Positions 1-8,527 of a DNA stretch of 64,000 bases are shown here, piece by piece. Position 1 is the first letter of the stretch, and every line of letters starts with the position of its first letter. Where the stretch lies: positions 1 through 64,000 of the forward strand of contig JAISHS010000035.1 of NCBI GenBank assembly GCA_031262405.1, written 5' to 3'. The position numbers and the translations under genes were made by a program. The stretch comes from Oscillospiraceae bacterium (GTDB lineage: Bacteria; Bacillota; Clostridia; Oscillospirales; Oscillospiraceae). The notes beneath the pieces are model-generated. The model did not search any database. It worked only from the letters and a program-made list of their open reading frames with translations, and was not told the origin of the DNA.

Positions 1-339
1 CAGAGCGAAGCGTCATTGGGCCCCTTCTTTGGGGGATTTACAAGGGGGACATTTCTTCGCAAAGAAAGTCCCCCTTGTACGCTGCCCGCGCAGGGCGCCC
101 GTCCGGCGAGGACGCCCCGGCGTGGCAACGCCGCGTCTCCGCTGTCGCCTCAGCGACAGCTATTTTCGTCCCGCGCCCGTGGCGCGGCCATTTTTACGTC
201 CCGCGCTCGTGGCGCGGTAAAACGCTGTGCGCCGGTGGCGCGTAATTTTCCTGTTGTGCTTGCGCTATTTCAAAAGAAATGTTATCTTTAAATATATAAA
301 AGACATTTTCCAATTAAACCTTAAGGGGAACTAACTATC
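1..339. other. gene-free GC-rich leader with several hairpins
   Basis: No convincing coding sequence is visible; the small open frames have arginine/alanine-rich compositions typical of GC-rich repeats. The stretch holds a chain of inverted repeats: an 11+6 bp stem at 40-78 (arms 40-50 and 68-78 are perfect), an 8-bp stem with CTCA loop at 141-160, and two copies of a 20-base unit at 167-186 and 197-216. AT-rich sequence from about 245 leads into the first gene, but no clear promoter was recognised. Confidence 0.6.
167..216. repeat. tandem pair of 20-base GC-rich repeat units
   Basis: The unit CGTCCCGCGCCCGTGGCGCG at 167-186 recurs with one C-to-T change at 197-216, and exactly at 22625-22644. 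Each unit can fold into a short GCGC hairpin. In both places it follows a stretch containing GCGTCTCCGC and CCTCAG, so the shared repeat is longer than 20 bases and degenerate. All copies are intergenic. Confidence 0.65.
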
Positions 340-879
340 ATGCAGCAGATGTCCTACCTCAAACGCTCGATCATCACCGCGGTTTGTATCGCGCTTTGCC
401 TGGTGCTGCCCTTTGCCTTCCACGCAATTCCCCAGTCGGGACTGATTCTGCTGCCCATGCACATTCCGGTCCTTCTCTGCGGGCTGATTTGCGGCGGCTT
501 CTTCGGTCTGATCTGCGGCGTCGCGGGAACGCTTCTCTCCCACCTTTTCACGGGTATGCCGCTCGTGCCGATGCTGCCCGCCATGATACTGGAGCTTGCG
601 GTCTTCGGACTGGTCGCGGGGCTTGTCATGACCTTCCTGCGCACGAAGAAGGTCTATCTCGATCTATACATCGCGCTTGTCGCGGCAATGCTCCTCGGGC
701 GAATCGTCGGCGGCGCGGCTCAGGCGCTCTTCTTCTCAAGGGGCGCATATTCACTGGCAATCTGGACTACAACCTATTTCGTAACGGCTTTGCCGGGCAT
801 CGCTATTCAGCTGGTGCTGCTGCCTACAATCGTGTTCGCGCTGATGAAAGCCCGCCTCATCCCCGAGCGGTACATATAG
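340..879 (+). CDS. ECF transporter S component (substrate unknown)
   Basis: A very hydrophobic 179-residue protein with about five to six membrane helices and almost no loops, the size and shape of the substrate-binding S subunit of energy-coupling-factor vitamin transporters. The stretch LLPMHIPVLLCGLICGGFFG near residues 37-56, followed by a glycine-rich helix and LSHLFTGMP, is typical of this superfamily. Such subunits capture a vitamin or precursor and share an EcfA-EcfA'-EcfT module encoded elsewhere; none is in this window. A GGGGA ribosome site precedes the ATG by about 12 bases. The substrate cannot be told from sequence; niacin-, folate- or cobalamin-type S components are all possible. 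Confidence 0.75.
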   Translation: MQQMSYLKRSIITAVCIALCLVLPFAFHAIPQSGLILLPMHIPVLLCGLICGGFFGLICGVAGTLLSHLFTGMPLVPMLPAMILELAVFGLVAGLVMTFLRTKKVYLDLYIALVAAMLLGRIVGGAAQALFFSRGAYSLAIWTTTYFVTALPGIAIQLVLLPTIVFALMKARLIPERYI

Positions 880-942
880 GGTATATATAATTAGGCGAAC
901 CAAAAAAGTACAAGAGTTTTTCGCTGCCGAGAGGATTAAGCC

Positions 943-1407
943 ATGGGACATTTCGGATTTTCTTATATGGGGTTAATATACCTGCTTATGCTCTGGGTCC
1001 CGAACATAATCTGGACAAAAAACCAGCCGGAGGGCTATACCCCGGCTGGTGAAAACAAAATACTGCTCGTGTTTGAGCGGGTGGGGCAGGTGCTCTGCAC
1101 GGCGACGGCGCTTTGCTTTTCAGACACCAATCCGCATGGCTGGGAGCCTTGGCTTGCCTGGCTTTTCGCCTCGGCTCTCCTCATGGCGGTCTATGAGCTG
1201 TACTGGCTGAGATATTTCCGTAACGGCTGCACTCTGACTGACTTTTACAGACCCTTTGCCGGGGTGCCGCTGCCGGGGGCAACGCTTCCTATCGCGGCGT
1301 TTTTCTTGCTCGGGGTCTACGGGAAGCTGATTTGGCTCATTGTCGCCGCTCTTATTCTGGGAATCGGACACATCGGGATACACTACGAACATTTAAGGAA
1401 GCTCTGA
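943..1407 (+). CDS. small integral membrane protein, unknown function
   Basis: A 154-residue protein with about four predicted membrane helices: residues 7-20, a pair around 68-90, one near 108-125 and one near 130-145. The WVPNIIWTKNQPEGY stretch after the first helix is conserved-looking, and the tail ends in basic residues. I do not recognise a characterised family. A GAGAGG ribosome site precedes the ATG. The last few codons (HLRKL and the TGA) lie inside the short palindrome at 1394-1426, so the stop codon is supplied by a repeat element. It probably shares a transcript with the ECF S component upstream, but the 63-base gap and the palindrome leave that open. Confidence 0.7.
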   Translation: MGHFGFSYMGLIYLLMLWVPNIIWTKNQPEGYTPAGENKILLVFERVGQVLCTATALCFSDTNPHGWEPWLAWLFASALLMAVYELYWLRYFRNGCTLTDFYRPFAGVPLPGATLPIAAFFLLGVYGKLIWLIVAALILGIGHIGIHYEHLRKL

Positions 1408-1426
1408 TTAAATCAGCGTTTCCTTA
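1394..1426. repeat. short palindrome sharing ends with the 159-bp element
   Basis: TAAGGAA at 1394-1400 and CTGATT at 1404-1409 are mirrored by AATCAG at 1411-1416 and TTCCTTA at 1420-1426, centred on 1410. The same GGAAGCTCTGATTAA core forms the ends of the 159-bp elements at 11556-11714 and 26601-26759, as if both ends of such an element had been joined. It covers the stop codon of the preceding gene and could fold in the transcript; there is no T-run for termination. Confidence 0.6.
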
Positions 1427-1453
1427 GGTCGAGCAAAAAACGGAGGACAAACT

Positions 1454-2998
1454 ATGAAGGGACAAACATTCCTAAAGGTATGCAGCGTCGTTTTACTTCT
1501 GGCGTCTGCCTTCGGTCTTGTGTCCGGCGGACTCGGAATGAAGGACGTTCTGGACGTAAGAGCGGCAAATGAAAAAGAGCGGCAAGAGTCCGTCGCGGAT
1601 ATCGAAGCCCTCGAGTCGGGCATCGCACAGCTGGAGGCAAAGCGCGCCGACTACACAGAGCGTCTCGCGACCTATGAGGCGGGGCGCAGGCAATATGAAG
1701 AGGGTCTCATTGCCTATGACGTCGGCAAAGCCGAGTACAACGTGGGTCTGTCCGAGTATGACAACAGCAAGCTTGATTATCAAGAGGCCTTAGCGGCGCT
1801 GGAGGCGAACACTCCGGCCTACGAAGCGGGCAAGGCGTCCTATGAAACAGGCCTCGCGGCGCTCACCGCAGGCAGGGCGGAATATGACTCAGGCCTTGCC
1901 GCCTACAATGCGGGTCTGGCACAGCTTAACGCCAACACGCCCATCTATGAAATGGCAAAGCCTCTGGTTACGGCGGGGCAGGCCGCCTTCGAGGCGTTTG
2001 TTGATCAGATGACCTCCGAGTATGAGGAGGGCAAGGCGCAGCTTGCCGACTATGAGGCAAAATTGGCACTGTATGACCAAATTAGCGCCCTGCCTATCGA
2101 AAACGCAGCGGCGGCACTCTTTCAGCAGGGCTTTATCCCCGAGGCCACGCCCGAAGCGGCAACGGCCTTTCTCGCGATCATGAAAGCTCAGCTGGACGCA
2201 AATGCACCCGCCTATCAAGCCGGAAAAGAGCAGATAGCCGCCATGGAGCCGCTGATACCCTATCTGGGTATGAGTTATGCCGAGGTCGCCGCAACGGTAA
2301 AGTTCTATGAAGACAGCAAGGCGCAGCTCGACGCCGCAGCCGTGGGGCTTGCTTCCGCGCGGCAGGCTCTGGCCTCCGGCGAGGCTCAGCTTGCCGCCGG
2401 AAAGGCACTGATCGACGAGTATGAGGCCGGCAAGGCTGCTCTCGAGGCCGCCGCGCCGCAGCTGACCGCCGCCGAGCAGCAGCTCTCGCAGGCCGAATTG
2501 CAGCTGACCTACGCCGCGGCGCAGCTGACTAATACCGAGGCACAGCTTGACGAGGACTTGGAGATGATTGCCGAGTTTGAAGACGGTCAGACGCGGATAG
2601 ACTCCGACAAACAGGCACTGCTCGAAAACCCCGCCGTCAAGGCGATGGTCGACGAGGGCGTGGACATTATAGCCGCCGCAATGGCGGATGTTGACCGCCG
2701 CAGCGAGCTCGCGCGCGAGGAGCTGACGGGGCGTATGCTGCAATACCTTCCGCTGCTCGCCGCCGCTACTCTCGGCGTTTTCGCCGCGATAGTCGCCCTG
2801 AGCCGCGGAAAGCTCAAGGGCGCGCTCATTTTGGGCGCCCTCGCCCTGCTTGCCTCAATCGCCGGAAACGTCCTCGGGCTGATGCGGGGCTACAGCGAGC
2901 ACCCGCTGCAAATGGCCGCGCTGCTTATTCTCTTTACCGCCGCCGCCCTCTCGGTACTCTCACTAATCCCCTTCGCCAAAGCCCCGACGGCAGAGTAA
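1454..2998 (+). CDS. coiled-coil membrane protein with tyrosine-heptad repeats
   Basis: A 514-residue protein with an N-terminal signal or anchor helix (about residues 8-25), a very long alanine/glutamate-rich helical region (about 35-430), and three hydrophobic segments near the C-terminus (about 433-505). The helical part has heptad-spaced Tyr-x-x-Gly/Ala units such as YEAGRRQYEEGLIAY and YETGLAALTAGRAEY, repeated more than a dozen times. This recalls the extracytoplasmic coiled coils of YhgE/Pip-type and RND-related envelope proteins, but the C-terminal part is not an ABC-2 permease I can identify. A GGAGG site lies seven bases before the ATG. It probably spans the cell wall space; function unknown. 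Confidence 0.75.
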   Translation: MKGQTFLKVCSVVLLLASAFGLVSGGLGMKDVLDVRAANEKERQESVADIEALESGIAQLEAKRADYTERLATYEAGRRQYEEGLIAYDVGKAEYNVGLSEYDNSKLDYQEALAALEANTPAYEAGKASYETGLAALTAGRAEYDSGLAAYNAGLAQLNANTPIYEMAKPLVTAGQAAFEAFVDQMTSEYEEGKAQLADYEAKLALYDQISALPIENAAAALFQQGFIPEATPEAATAFLAIMKAQLDANAPAYQAGKEQIAAMEPLIPYLGMSYAEVAATVKFYEDSKAQLDAAAVGLASARQALASGEAQLAAGKALIDEYEAGKAALEAAAPQLTAAEQQLSQAELQLTYAAAQLTNTEAQLDEDLEMIAEFEDGQTRIDSDKQALLENPAVKAMVDEGVDIIAAAMADVDRRSELAREELTGRMLQYLPLLAAATLGVFAAIVALSRGKLKGALILGALALLASIAGNVLGLMRGYSEHPLQMAALLILFTAAALSVLSLIPFAKAPTAE

Positions 2999-3035
2999 CT
3001 CAAGACGCGAAAAAGCCCGCCTAACCAGGAGAATT

Positions 3036-3680
3036 ATGAAAAAAGAATACTCAGAACACCCATCATCAATGGCAAAATTCAATATGGAGATGTACGGTTT
3101 CTCGTGGATTGATTTTGTTACCGCAATACCGTCGCCTCTGCTTGTAGCGACAAACTACAAGGCAAACGGAAAACCGAATGCCTGTTTGCAATCGTGGGCT
3201 TGTTTCAACGGCAAATTTGCCATTTTGTCGAGCGTAAATGCAAATGGGCATCTTTATCAAGCGATACACGAGAGCGGTGTGACCGTATTGAATTTCCCGT
3301 CTGCAGACATATACGACAAATGTGCCGCGACGATAAGAAACAACGAATATGACGATGACGAGATAACACAATCGGGTCTTACAACTGAACCCGCAGTATT
3401 AGTGAATGCGCCAAGAATCAAAGAGTGCTTTATGTGCCTTGAATGCCGCTTGCTTTGGGAAAAACCGCTTGTTGAAGGGGATAATAATGTTCTGATGTGC
3501 TTTGAAATTGTCCACGTTGCTGCCCAGGAGGATCATTTAGACGAGAACGTCAAGGGGAGATACGGCGAAACAGGGTTTATTTTCAACCTGCATCACCCGA
3601 TTAACCCGGAAGCCTTCACGGGCAAGGCTCATGATTATGTCGCCATCGTGCGAAAGCATATCGACACGGGTGAGTATTGA
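3036..3680 (+). CDS. flavin reductase-like FMN-binding split-barrel protein
   Basis: A 214-residue protein with the layout of the flavin reductase-like family: an N-terminal segment reading PSPLLVATNYKANGKPNA, a SWACFNGKF strand, and later VNAPRIKECFMCLECRL, matching the domain's strand order. Members bind FMN or FAD and reduce flavin with NAD(P)H, or serve as FMN-dependent redox proteins in the cytoplasm. AGGAGA lies five bases before the ATG. The gene is lower in GC and uses more A/T-ending codons than the coiled-coil gene before it, which may mean transfer. The exact reaction is unknown. Confidence 0.75.
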   Translation: MKKEYSEHPSSMAKFNMEMYGFSWIDFVTAIPSPLLVATNYKANGKPNACLQSWACFNGKFAILSSVNANGHLYQAIHESGVTVLNFPSADIYDKCAATIRNNEYDDDEITQSGLTTEPAVLVNAPRIKECFMCLECRLLWEKPLVEGDNNVLMCFEIVHVAAQEDHLDENVKGRYGETGFIFNLHHPINPEAFTGKAHDYVAIVRKHIDTGEY

Positions 3681-3779
3681 TTTGTCGCTTTGCAAGCGAC
3701 CACTCCACGCTCAAAGAACCGTATACTTTATTCATAAGAAATCGAATGGAGGATACGGCTATGACAAACATTCAAAAAA

Positions 3780-3808
3780 GCCCTCGTCCACTCGGACGGG
3801 GGCTTTTT
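3780..3808 (+). terminator. rho-independent terminator
   Basis: A 10-bp stem (3780-3789 with 3794-3803, loop ACTC) followed by TTTTT and preceded by AAAAAA. It lies between the flavin reductase-like gene on + and copA on -, so it can act in both directions. Confidence 0.85.
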
Positions 3809-3827
3809 CGCGTCAACATTGTCTATC

Positions 3828-6089
3828 TCAAAACTTTTTACCCCTCAGTCGCAGCGCGTTCGTCACCACGAAAATCGAGCTCAGGCTCATCGCAATCGCG
3901 CCGATCATCGGCGAGAGCAGCAGCCCCAGCGCGGGATAGAGCGCCCCGGCGGCAATAGGAAGCCCCAACACGTTATAGCAAAACGCCCAGAACAGATTTT
4001 GCTTAATGTTGCGTATGGTTAGGCGGCTCAGCTCAATCGCGCGGGGCACGTCGCGCAGATCGTCTTTCATCAGCACAAGCTCTGCGGCCTCAATCGCAAT
4101 GTCGCTGCCCCCTCCGACGGCGCAGCCGATATCGGCGCGCGCGAGCGCGGGCGCGTCGTTAATCCCGTCGCCGACCATCATGACGATTTTGCCGCCGCTC
4201 TGGAACCCCTCCACAACCCTCGCCTTATCCTCCGGAAGCACCTCAGACACCACCTCATCCACCCCCACAAGGGCGCCGATATGCTCGGCGGCGCGGGCAT
4301 TGTCGCCGGTGAGCAAAACCGTGTGAATCCCCAGCCTTTTAAGGCTCTGTACGGCCTCATGGCTCGTCGGCTTAACGGCGTCTGCCAGGGCTATGAGACC
4401 CAGCGCTTTCCCATCCAGCGCAACCCAAATTAAGGTTTCACCGCGCGCGCTTAACTCGTCGGCGCGCGCTTTCAGCGGCTCAATATCCGCGCCCTCTTGC
4501 GCCATCAGCCGCTCATTTCCCAAAAGAAGCGTCTTTCCGCCAAGCTCAGTACGCAGCCCCAGCCCGGGCAGGGTCTCATGCTCTCCTATCAACATTTCAC
4601 GAGAACCGGATGGGGCTTGCCAATCTAACCCGCGCTCGAGAACCTCGTCGCAGACCGCCTTTGCCAGCGGGTGCGCCGAGAGGCTCTCCCCGGCGGCGGC
4701 GAGCCTCAGTAGCTCATTTTCCGGCAGGTCCAAACTCACAAGCTCCGTCACCCTTGCCACCCCCTGCGTCACCGTCCCGGTCTTGTCCAGCACCGCAACG
4801 GCGGTCTTGTGCGCGGTCTCCAGAGCCTCGCCGGAGCGCAGCAGAATACCCTCCCGCGCCCCGACTCCGGTGCCTACGATTATCGCCGTCGGCGTTGCAA
4901 GCCCCATTGCACAGGGACAGGCGATGACTAAAACGCTTGTAAAGATACGCAGGGCGAAAGAAATCTCCTCTCCCGCTACTAACCACGCCACCGCCGCAAG
5001 AAGGGCGAGCGCAATCACGATCGGCACAAACACCCCCGCGACAGAGTCCGCCGTCTTGGAGATGGGCGCTTTTTTGCCCTGCGCGTCCTCGACAAGCTTA
5101 ATAATCCGCGCGAGAGTCGTGTCCGCGCCGACCTTCGTAATCTCGACGAAGAGCGCGCCCGAGACCGCGAGGGAGCCGCCGATAACGGCGTCGCCGACGC
5201 CTTTTTCAACGGGCAGACTCTCCCCGGTGAGCATGGACTCGTCCGCGCCGCCGGAGCCGCTTTTTACCACCCCGTCCAGCGGAAATTTTTCGCCGGTTTT
5301 CACCAAAACAGTGTCGCCGGGCTTGAGGGTTTCCACCGGCACCTCCCACTGACCGCCCTTATATACGAGCAGAGCCGTCGCGGGGGTCAGCTCCATGAGC
5401 TTTTTTATCGCGCCGAGGGTTTTCTCCTTACTTCGCGCCTCGAGATTTTTCCCGAGCGAAACCAGCGTGAGCACGACGGCGGCGGACTCAAAATACAGCC
5501 CGTGCACCCCGTGGCTCGAATAGCTCAGCGTGTACATCGACACGACGCTGTAGATAAACGACGCCGCGCAGCTGATAGCGACGAGCGCGTCCATATTCGG
5601 GGCGCGCGCAACGAGAGACTTGAAGCCCGAGACAAAGAAGCGTCTTCCCAAAAACATAATCGGCACTGTGAGCAGCAGCTGGGTCAGCGCAAAGCCGAAG
5701 GGCTTAGCGTCCATATCCATAAACGCGGGCAGCGGGAGATTTTCGATAAGCATACTGCCCATGGAGACATAGAGCAGCACCGCCGAGAGCGCCGCCATGA
5801 CGATAAGCTCCGCCCTCTCGGAAAGCCTCCGCAACGACTCATCCGCACCCGACGCGGGGGAAGCCGTCTGCGTCTCGTGCGCAGAGGCGGTAAACCCGAC
5901 CTTCTCCACCGCCACTATAATCTCCCGAGAAGATACTGCGTTATCGTCATAGGCGATTGTCATCCGATTGAGCGGAAGATTCACGTCGCTGCGCTCCACG
6001 CCGGGCAGCCTGCGCGTGGCGCGCTCCACCGCCGCGCTGCAAGCCGCGCAGTGCATACCGCCTATGTCATAGACTTCTTCTTTGGTCAT
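3828..6089 (-). CDS. copA: Cu(I)-exporting P1B-type ATPase
   Basis: A 753-residue heavy-metal P-type ATPase that pumps Cu(I) out of the cytoplasm at the cost of ATP. Residues 1-68 form one HMA metal-binding domain with GMHCAAC (Cys14, Cys17). The actuator motif TGES is at 288-291, the membrane CPC at 391-393, the phosphorylated Asp in DKTGT at 435, then HPLA and GDGIND in the nucleotide and P domains. The last helices carry YN (in CYNVLGLP) and MSLSS, the Cu(I)-type residues of TM7 and TM8. AGGAGG sits six bases before the ATG. It is the last gene of the smtB-like/zntA-like/copA operon, nine bases after the previous stop, and so is probably driven by a Zn-type sensor, which is odd for a copper pump. 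Confidence 0.95.
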   Translation of the reverse strand: MTKEEVYDIGGMHCAACSAAVERATRRLPGVERSDVNLPLNRMTIAYDDNAVSSREIIVAVEKVGFTASAHETQTASPASGADESLRRLSERAELIVMAALSAVLLYVSMGSMLIENLPLPAFMDMDAKPFGFALTQLLLTVPIMFLGRRFFVSGFKSLVARAPNMDALVAISCAASFIYSVVSMYTLSYSSHGVHGLYFESAAVVLTLVSLGKNLEARSKEKTLGAIKKLMELTPATALLVYKGGQWEVPVETLKPGDTVLVKTGEKFPLDGVVKSGSGGADESMLTGESLPVEKGVGDAVIGGSLAVSGALFVEITKVGADTTLARIIKLVEDAQGKKAPISKTADSVAGVFVPIVIALALLAAVAWLVAGEEISFALRIFTSVLVIACPCAMGLATPTAIIVGTGVGAREGILLRSGEALETAHKTAVAVLDKTGTVTQGVARVTELVSLDLPENELLRLAAAGESLSAHPLAKAVCDEVLERGLDWQAPSGSREMLIGEHETLPGLGLRTELGGKTLLLGNERLMAQEGADIEPLKARADELSARGETLIWVALDGKALGLIALADAVKPTSHEAVQSLKRLGIHTVLLTGDNARAAEHIGALVGVDEVVSEVLPEDKARVVEGFQSGGKIVMMVGDGINDAPALARADIGCAVGGGSDIAIEAAELVLMKDDLRDVPRAIELSRLTIRNIKQNLFWAFCYNVLGLPIAAGALYPALGLLLSPMIGAIAMSLSSIFVVTNALRLRGKKF

Positions 6090-6098
6090 CAGTGCCTC

Positions 6099-7985
6099 CT
6101 AATACTTCAGTGCCCTCATCGCGTTCATAATTGCTATCATCGATACTCCCACGTCCGCAAAAATCGCCAGCCACATTCCGGCAATCCCGAAGGCGGCGAG
6201 GCCCAGCACCAGAAACTTTACGCCCAGCGCGAAGAAAATGTTCTGCCGCACAATTGCCATTGTCCGCCGCGCCCCGGTAACTCCGACGGCGAGAGCGGAT
6301 GGTTTGTCGTCCATTATAACGACGTCGGCGGCCTCCAGCGCGGCGTCCGAACCGATGCCGCCCATCGCGATTCCGACGTCGGCGCGGGCGAGTACCGGCG
6401 CATCGTTCACGCCGTCGCCCACGAAGGCAAGCGCGCCGCCGGGGGCCTGCTCCGCCAGAAGCCGCTCGACCTCGGCGACCTTATCCTGCGGCAGCAGCTG
6501 CGCGTGTACCTCGTCCGCGCGAAGCTCCTCCGCGACCCGCGCGCTAGCGGCCTTGGAGTCGCCGGTGAGTATCACAAGCTTATTTATTCCCAGCTCGCGC
6601 AGGCGCGAAAACGCCTCTCCGGCGTCGGGCTTTAGGGCGTCCGCAATGGCAATCCGCCCCAGATACACGCCGTTTTTCGCGACAAATACGCAGGGGTCTA
6701 AGCTGCCGCCCTCCGGCGCGGCAACGCCCAGCTCCCGCAGGAGCTTTGCGCTACCGACGGCGATTTCGTCCCCGTGAAAGCTCGCGCTCACGCCGCGTCC
6801 GGCAAAGTCGCGAACATCTGTGAGCCCGTCGGAGCTAGGCTCCTCGCCCAGAGCCTCGATAATCGAGCGGGCTATGGGGTGCAGGCTCCCGCTCTCAGCC
6901 AGAGCGGCAGTCTCGAGAAGCTCACGCTCGGAAACGCCCTCGGGGAACAGCATAGTCACCGCAAAGCGCCCGGTGGTGAGCGTTCCGGTCTTGTCAAACA
7001 CGACCGTGTCAAGGCGCGAGAGTGCCTCGAGAAAGCTTCCGCCCTTGACTAGTATGCCCCGTCGGGACGCCCCGCCGATTCCGGCGAAGAAGCCCATAGG
7101 CACCGAAATCACCAGCGCGCAGGGGCAGGAGACCACGAGAAAAATGAGCGCGCGCTTTATCCAAATCGCCCACTCGAGCCCGCCGAGAAGCGGCGGCGCA
7201 ACCGCCAGAGCCAGAGCCAAGGCGCAGACGGCGGGGGTATAGATTCGCGCGAAGCGGGTGATGAAGCTCTCCGTTTTCGCCTTTTTGTCCAAGGAATTTT
7301 CTGCAAGCTCCAAAATCCGCGCGACAGTCGACTCGCCGTAGAGCTTCGTGGTCTCGATCGTCAGCGCGCCGGAGAGATTTACCCCGCCGCTGAGGACTGC
7401 CTCGCCCGCCTTAATCGCGCGTGGTAAACTCTCGCCCGTGAGGGCGGACATATCCAGGAGGCTCTCGCCCTCGAGAATAACGCCGTCTAGGGCGATTCTC
7501 TCGCCGGGGAGCACCCGAAGAGCCTCGCCGACTTTGACCGCCTCCGGTGAGACGGTCACGAGAGCTCCCTCGCGCAGGACGGTCGCGCTGTCCGGGCGGA
7601 TGTCCATCAGAGCCGAAATCGCGTCCCGCGAGCGATCTACCGCGAGGTCCTGACACAGCTCGCCGACCTCATAGAACAGCATAACCGCAACGGCCTCGAT
7701 ATAGTCGCCCTCGCCCTTAAACGCCAGAGCCAGCGCGAACACGCCGAGCGTGGCGATTGTCATCAGAAACTTCTCGTCGAACACTTTGCCGCGAACCAAA
7801 TTCGTCGCGGCGTCGCGCAGTACATCCGCGCCGATTATGATATAGGGAATCAGATAGAGTGCAATCTCTATCCAAAATGCAGATTTTTCGCCAAAATATT
7901 CGCCTAACGGGATAAGCAGAGCGGGAATCAGAAACGCCGCGCCGATAAGAAGGCGCAAGAGTGTCCTTTTATTTTCGGTTTCCAT
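6099..7985 (-). CDS. Zn/Cd/Pb-exporting P1B-type ATPase without HMA domain
   Basis: A 628-residue P-type ATPase with TGES in the actuator domain, CPCALVISVP in TM6, DKTGTLTTG for phosphorylation, HPIA in the nucleotide domain and GDGVND in the P domain. TM7 carries a lysine (NIFFALGVKFLVL) and TM8 has DVGVS, the residues of the P1B-2 class that exports Zn(II), Cd(II) or Pb(II). Unlike many family members it starts directly at the first helices and has no N-terminal HMA or Cys-rich domain. AGGAGGG precedes the ATG. Nine bases separate it from both the regulator upstream and copA downstream. It is likely the physiological target of the SmtB-type sensor; a zntA/cadA name would fit, but the preferred metal is not certain. 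Confidence 0.93.
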   Translation of the reverse strand: METENKRTLLRLLIGAAFLIPALLIPLGEYFGEKSAFWIEIALYLIPYIIIGADVLRDAATNLVRGKVFDEKFLMTIATLGVFALALAFKGEGDYIEAVAVMLFYEVGELCQDLAVDRSRDAISALMDIRPDSATVLREGALVTVSPEAVKVGEALRVLPGERIALDGVILEGESLLDMSALTGESLPRAIKAGEAVLSGGVNLSGALTIETTKLYGESTVARILELAENSLDKKAKTESFITRFARIYTPAVCALALALAVAPPLLGGLEWAIWIKRALIFLVVSCPCALVISVPMGFFAGIGGASRRGILVKGGSFLEALSRLDTVVFDKTGTLTTGRFAVTMLFPEGVSERELLETAALAESGSLHPIARSIIEALGEEPSSDGLTDVRDFAGRGVSASFHGDEIAVGSAKLLRELGVAAPEGGSLDPCVFVAKNGVYLGRIAIADALKPDAGEAFSRLRELGINKLVILTGDSKAASARVAEELRADEVHAQLLPQDKVAEVERLLAEQAPGGALAFVGDGVNDAPVLARADVGIAMGGIGSDAALEAADVVIMDDKPSALAVGVTGARRTMAIVRQNIFFALGVKFLVLGLAAFGIAGMWLAIFADVGVSMIAIMNAMRALKY

Positions 7986-7994
7986 GACGCCCTC

Positions 7995-8381
7995 CTATTC
8001 GCAGATGTGCGTCATGCCCTGCGCCAGAACGGTGTGGACATGGTCGTCGGCTAGGGAGTAGAGGGCGTTTTTGCCGTCGCGGCGGAACTTCACGAGTCTC
8101 GCTGTCTTGAGCGTGCGCAGCTGGTGCGAGACGGCGGATTGACTCGAGCCGACAAGCGACGCCAAGTCGCCCACGTTCAGGGGGCGGTTCATGAGCGCAT
8201 ATAAAATCTTTATCCGCGTCGTGTCGCCGAAAATTTTAAAGAGATCCGCCAGCTCATAGAGCAGCTCCTCATCGGGCAGCTCCACCTCCACAGGCTCGCC
8301 AAGCTCACTTTTATTACCTGTTTCCTCAGGAATCGTCAAGTTTTCTGTCGTTTGGCGATTTAAATCACGTTCTTCATTCAT
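7995..8381 (-). CDS. ArsR/SmtB-family zinc-type metalloregulator
   Basis: A winged-helix repressor of about 128 residues. The recognition region reads NVGDLASLVGSSQSAVSHQLRTL, followed by a beta-wing. The last helix contains Asp-x-His, ten residues, then His-x-x-Glu (in DDHVH...THICE), exactly the alpha-5 zinc site of SmtB; the alpha-3 Cys motif of CadC/ArsR is absent. It should bind DNA without metal and release on Zn(II). The start at 8381 was chosen because GAGGTG lies six bases upstream; a longer open frame to 8429 would begin inside the operator dyad. First gene of the efflux operon. Confidence 0.92.
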   Translation of the reverse strand: MNEERDLNRQTTENLTIPEETGNKSELGEPVEVELPDEELLYELADLFKIFGDTTRIKILYALMNRPLNVGDLASLVGSSQSAVSHQLRTLKTARLVKFRRDGKNALYSLADDHVHTVLAQGMTHICE

Positions 8382-8392
8382 TTTATTCACCT

Positions 8393-8422
8393 CATATGAA
8401 CATATGTATTTATGTTCATATG
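8393..8422. promoter_or_regulatory. perfect 12-bp dyad, probable ArsR/SmtB operator
   Basis: Arms CATATGAACATA (8393-8404) and TATGTTCATATG (8411-8422) are exact reverse complements with a 6-base spacer. The ATATGAACA/TGTTCATAT arms match the typical ArsR/SmtB box. The dyad lies 12 bases upstream of the regulator's start codon, so it would allow autorepression of the whole three-gene operon. Confidence 0.9.
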
Positions 8423-8506
8423 ATACCACTGTGAGAAGAAAATGTCAAGCGCTAATTTTAAAACTGCCCGCGCGCCCACAGGGCACACGGGCATAGCCTC
8501 GTAGAG

Positions 8507-8526
8507 TTTCGCGCCGCAGCGCGAAA
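8507..8526 (-). terminator. hairpin after iscU-like gene
   Basis: Perfect 8-bp stem (8507-8514 with 8519-8526, loop CGCA), one base beyond the stop codon of the Fe-S scaffold gene. No clear T-run follows on the minus strand, so it may be an mRNA-stabilising hairpin rather than an intrinsic terminator. Confidence 0.45.
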
Positions 8527-8527
8527 T

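Noticed and set aside
1889..2743. 284-aa minus-strand frame inside the coiled-coil gene
   Set aside because: Caused by the repeat codons of the real gene on +.
3677..3811. possible leader peptide with GGAGG just before the terminator at 3780
   Set aside because: A short ATG frame at 3761 runs through the hairpin, but there is no regulated gene downstream on +; probably chance or a gene remnant.
4393..5352. 319-aa open frame antisense to copA
   Set aside because: Ser/Pro/Arg-rich composition from the reverse of copA; no family resemblance.
5502..6635. 377-aa open frame on + across copA and the zinc pump
   Set aside because: Arg/His-rich shadow of GC-rich P-type ATPase genes on the opposite strand, no ribosome site or motif.
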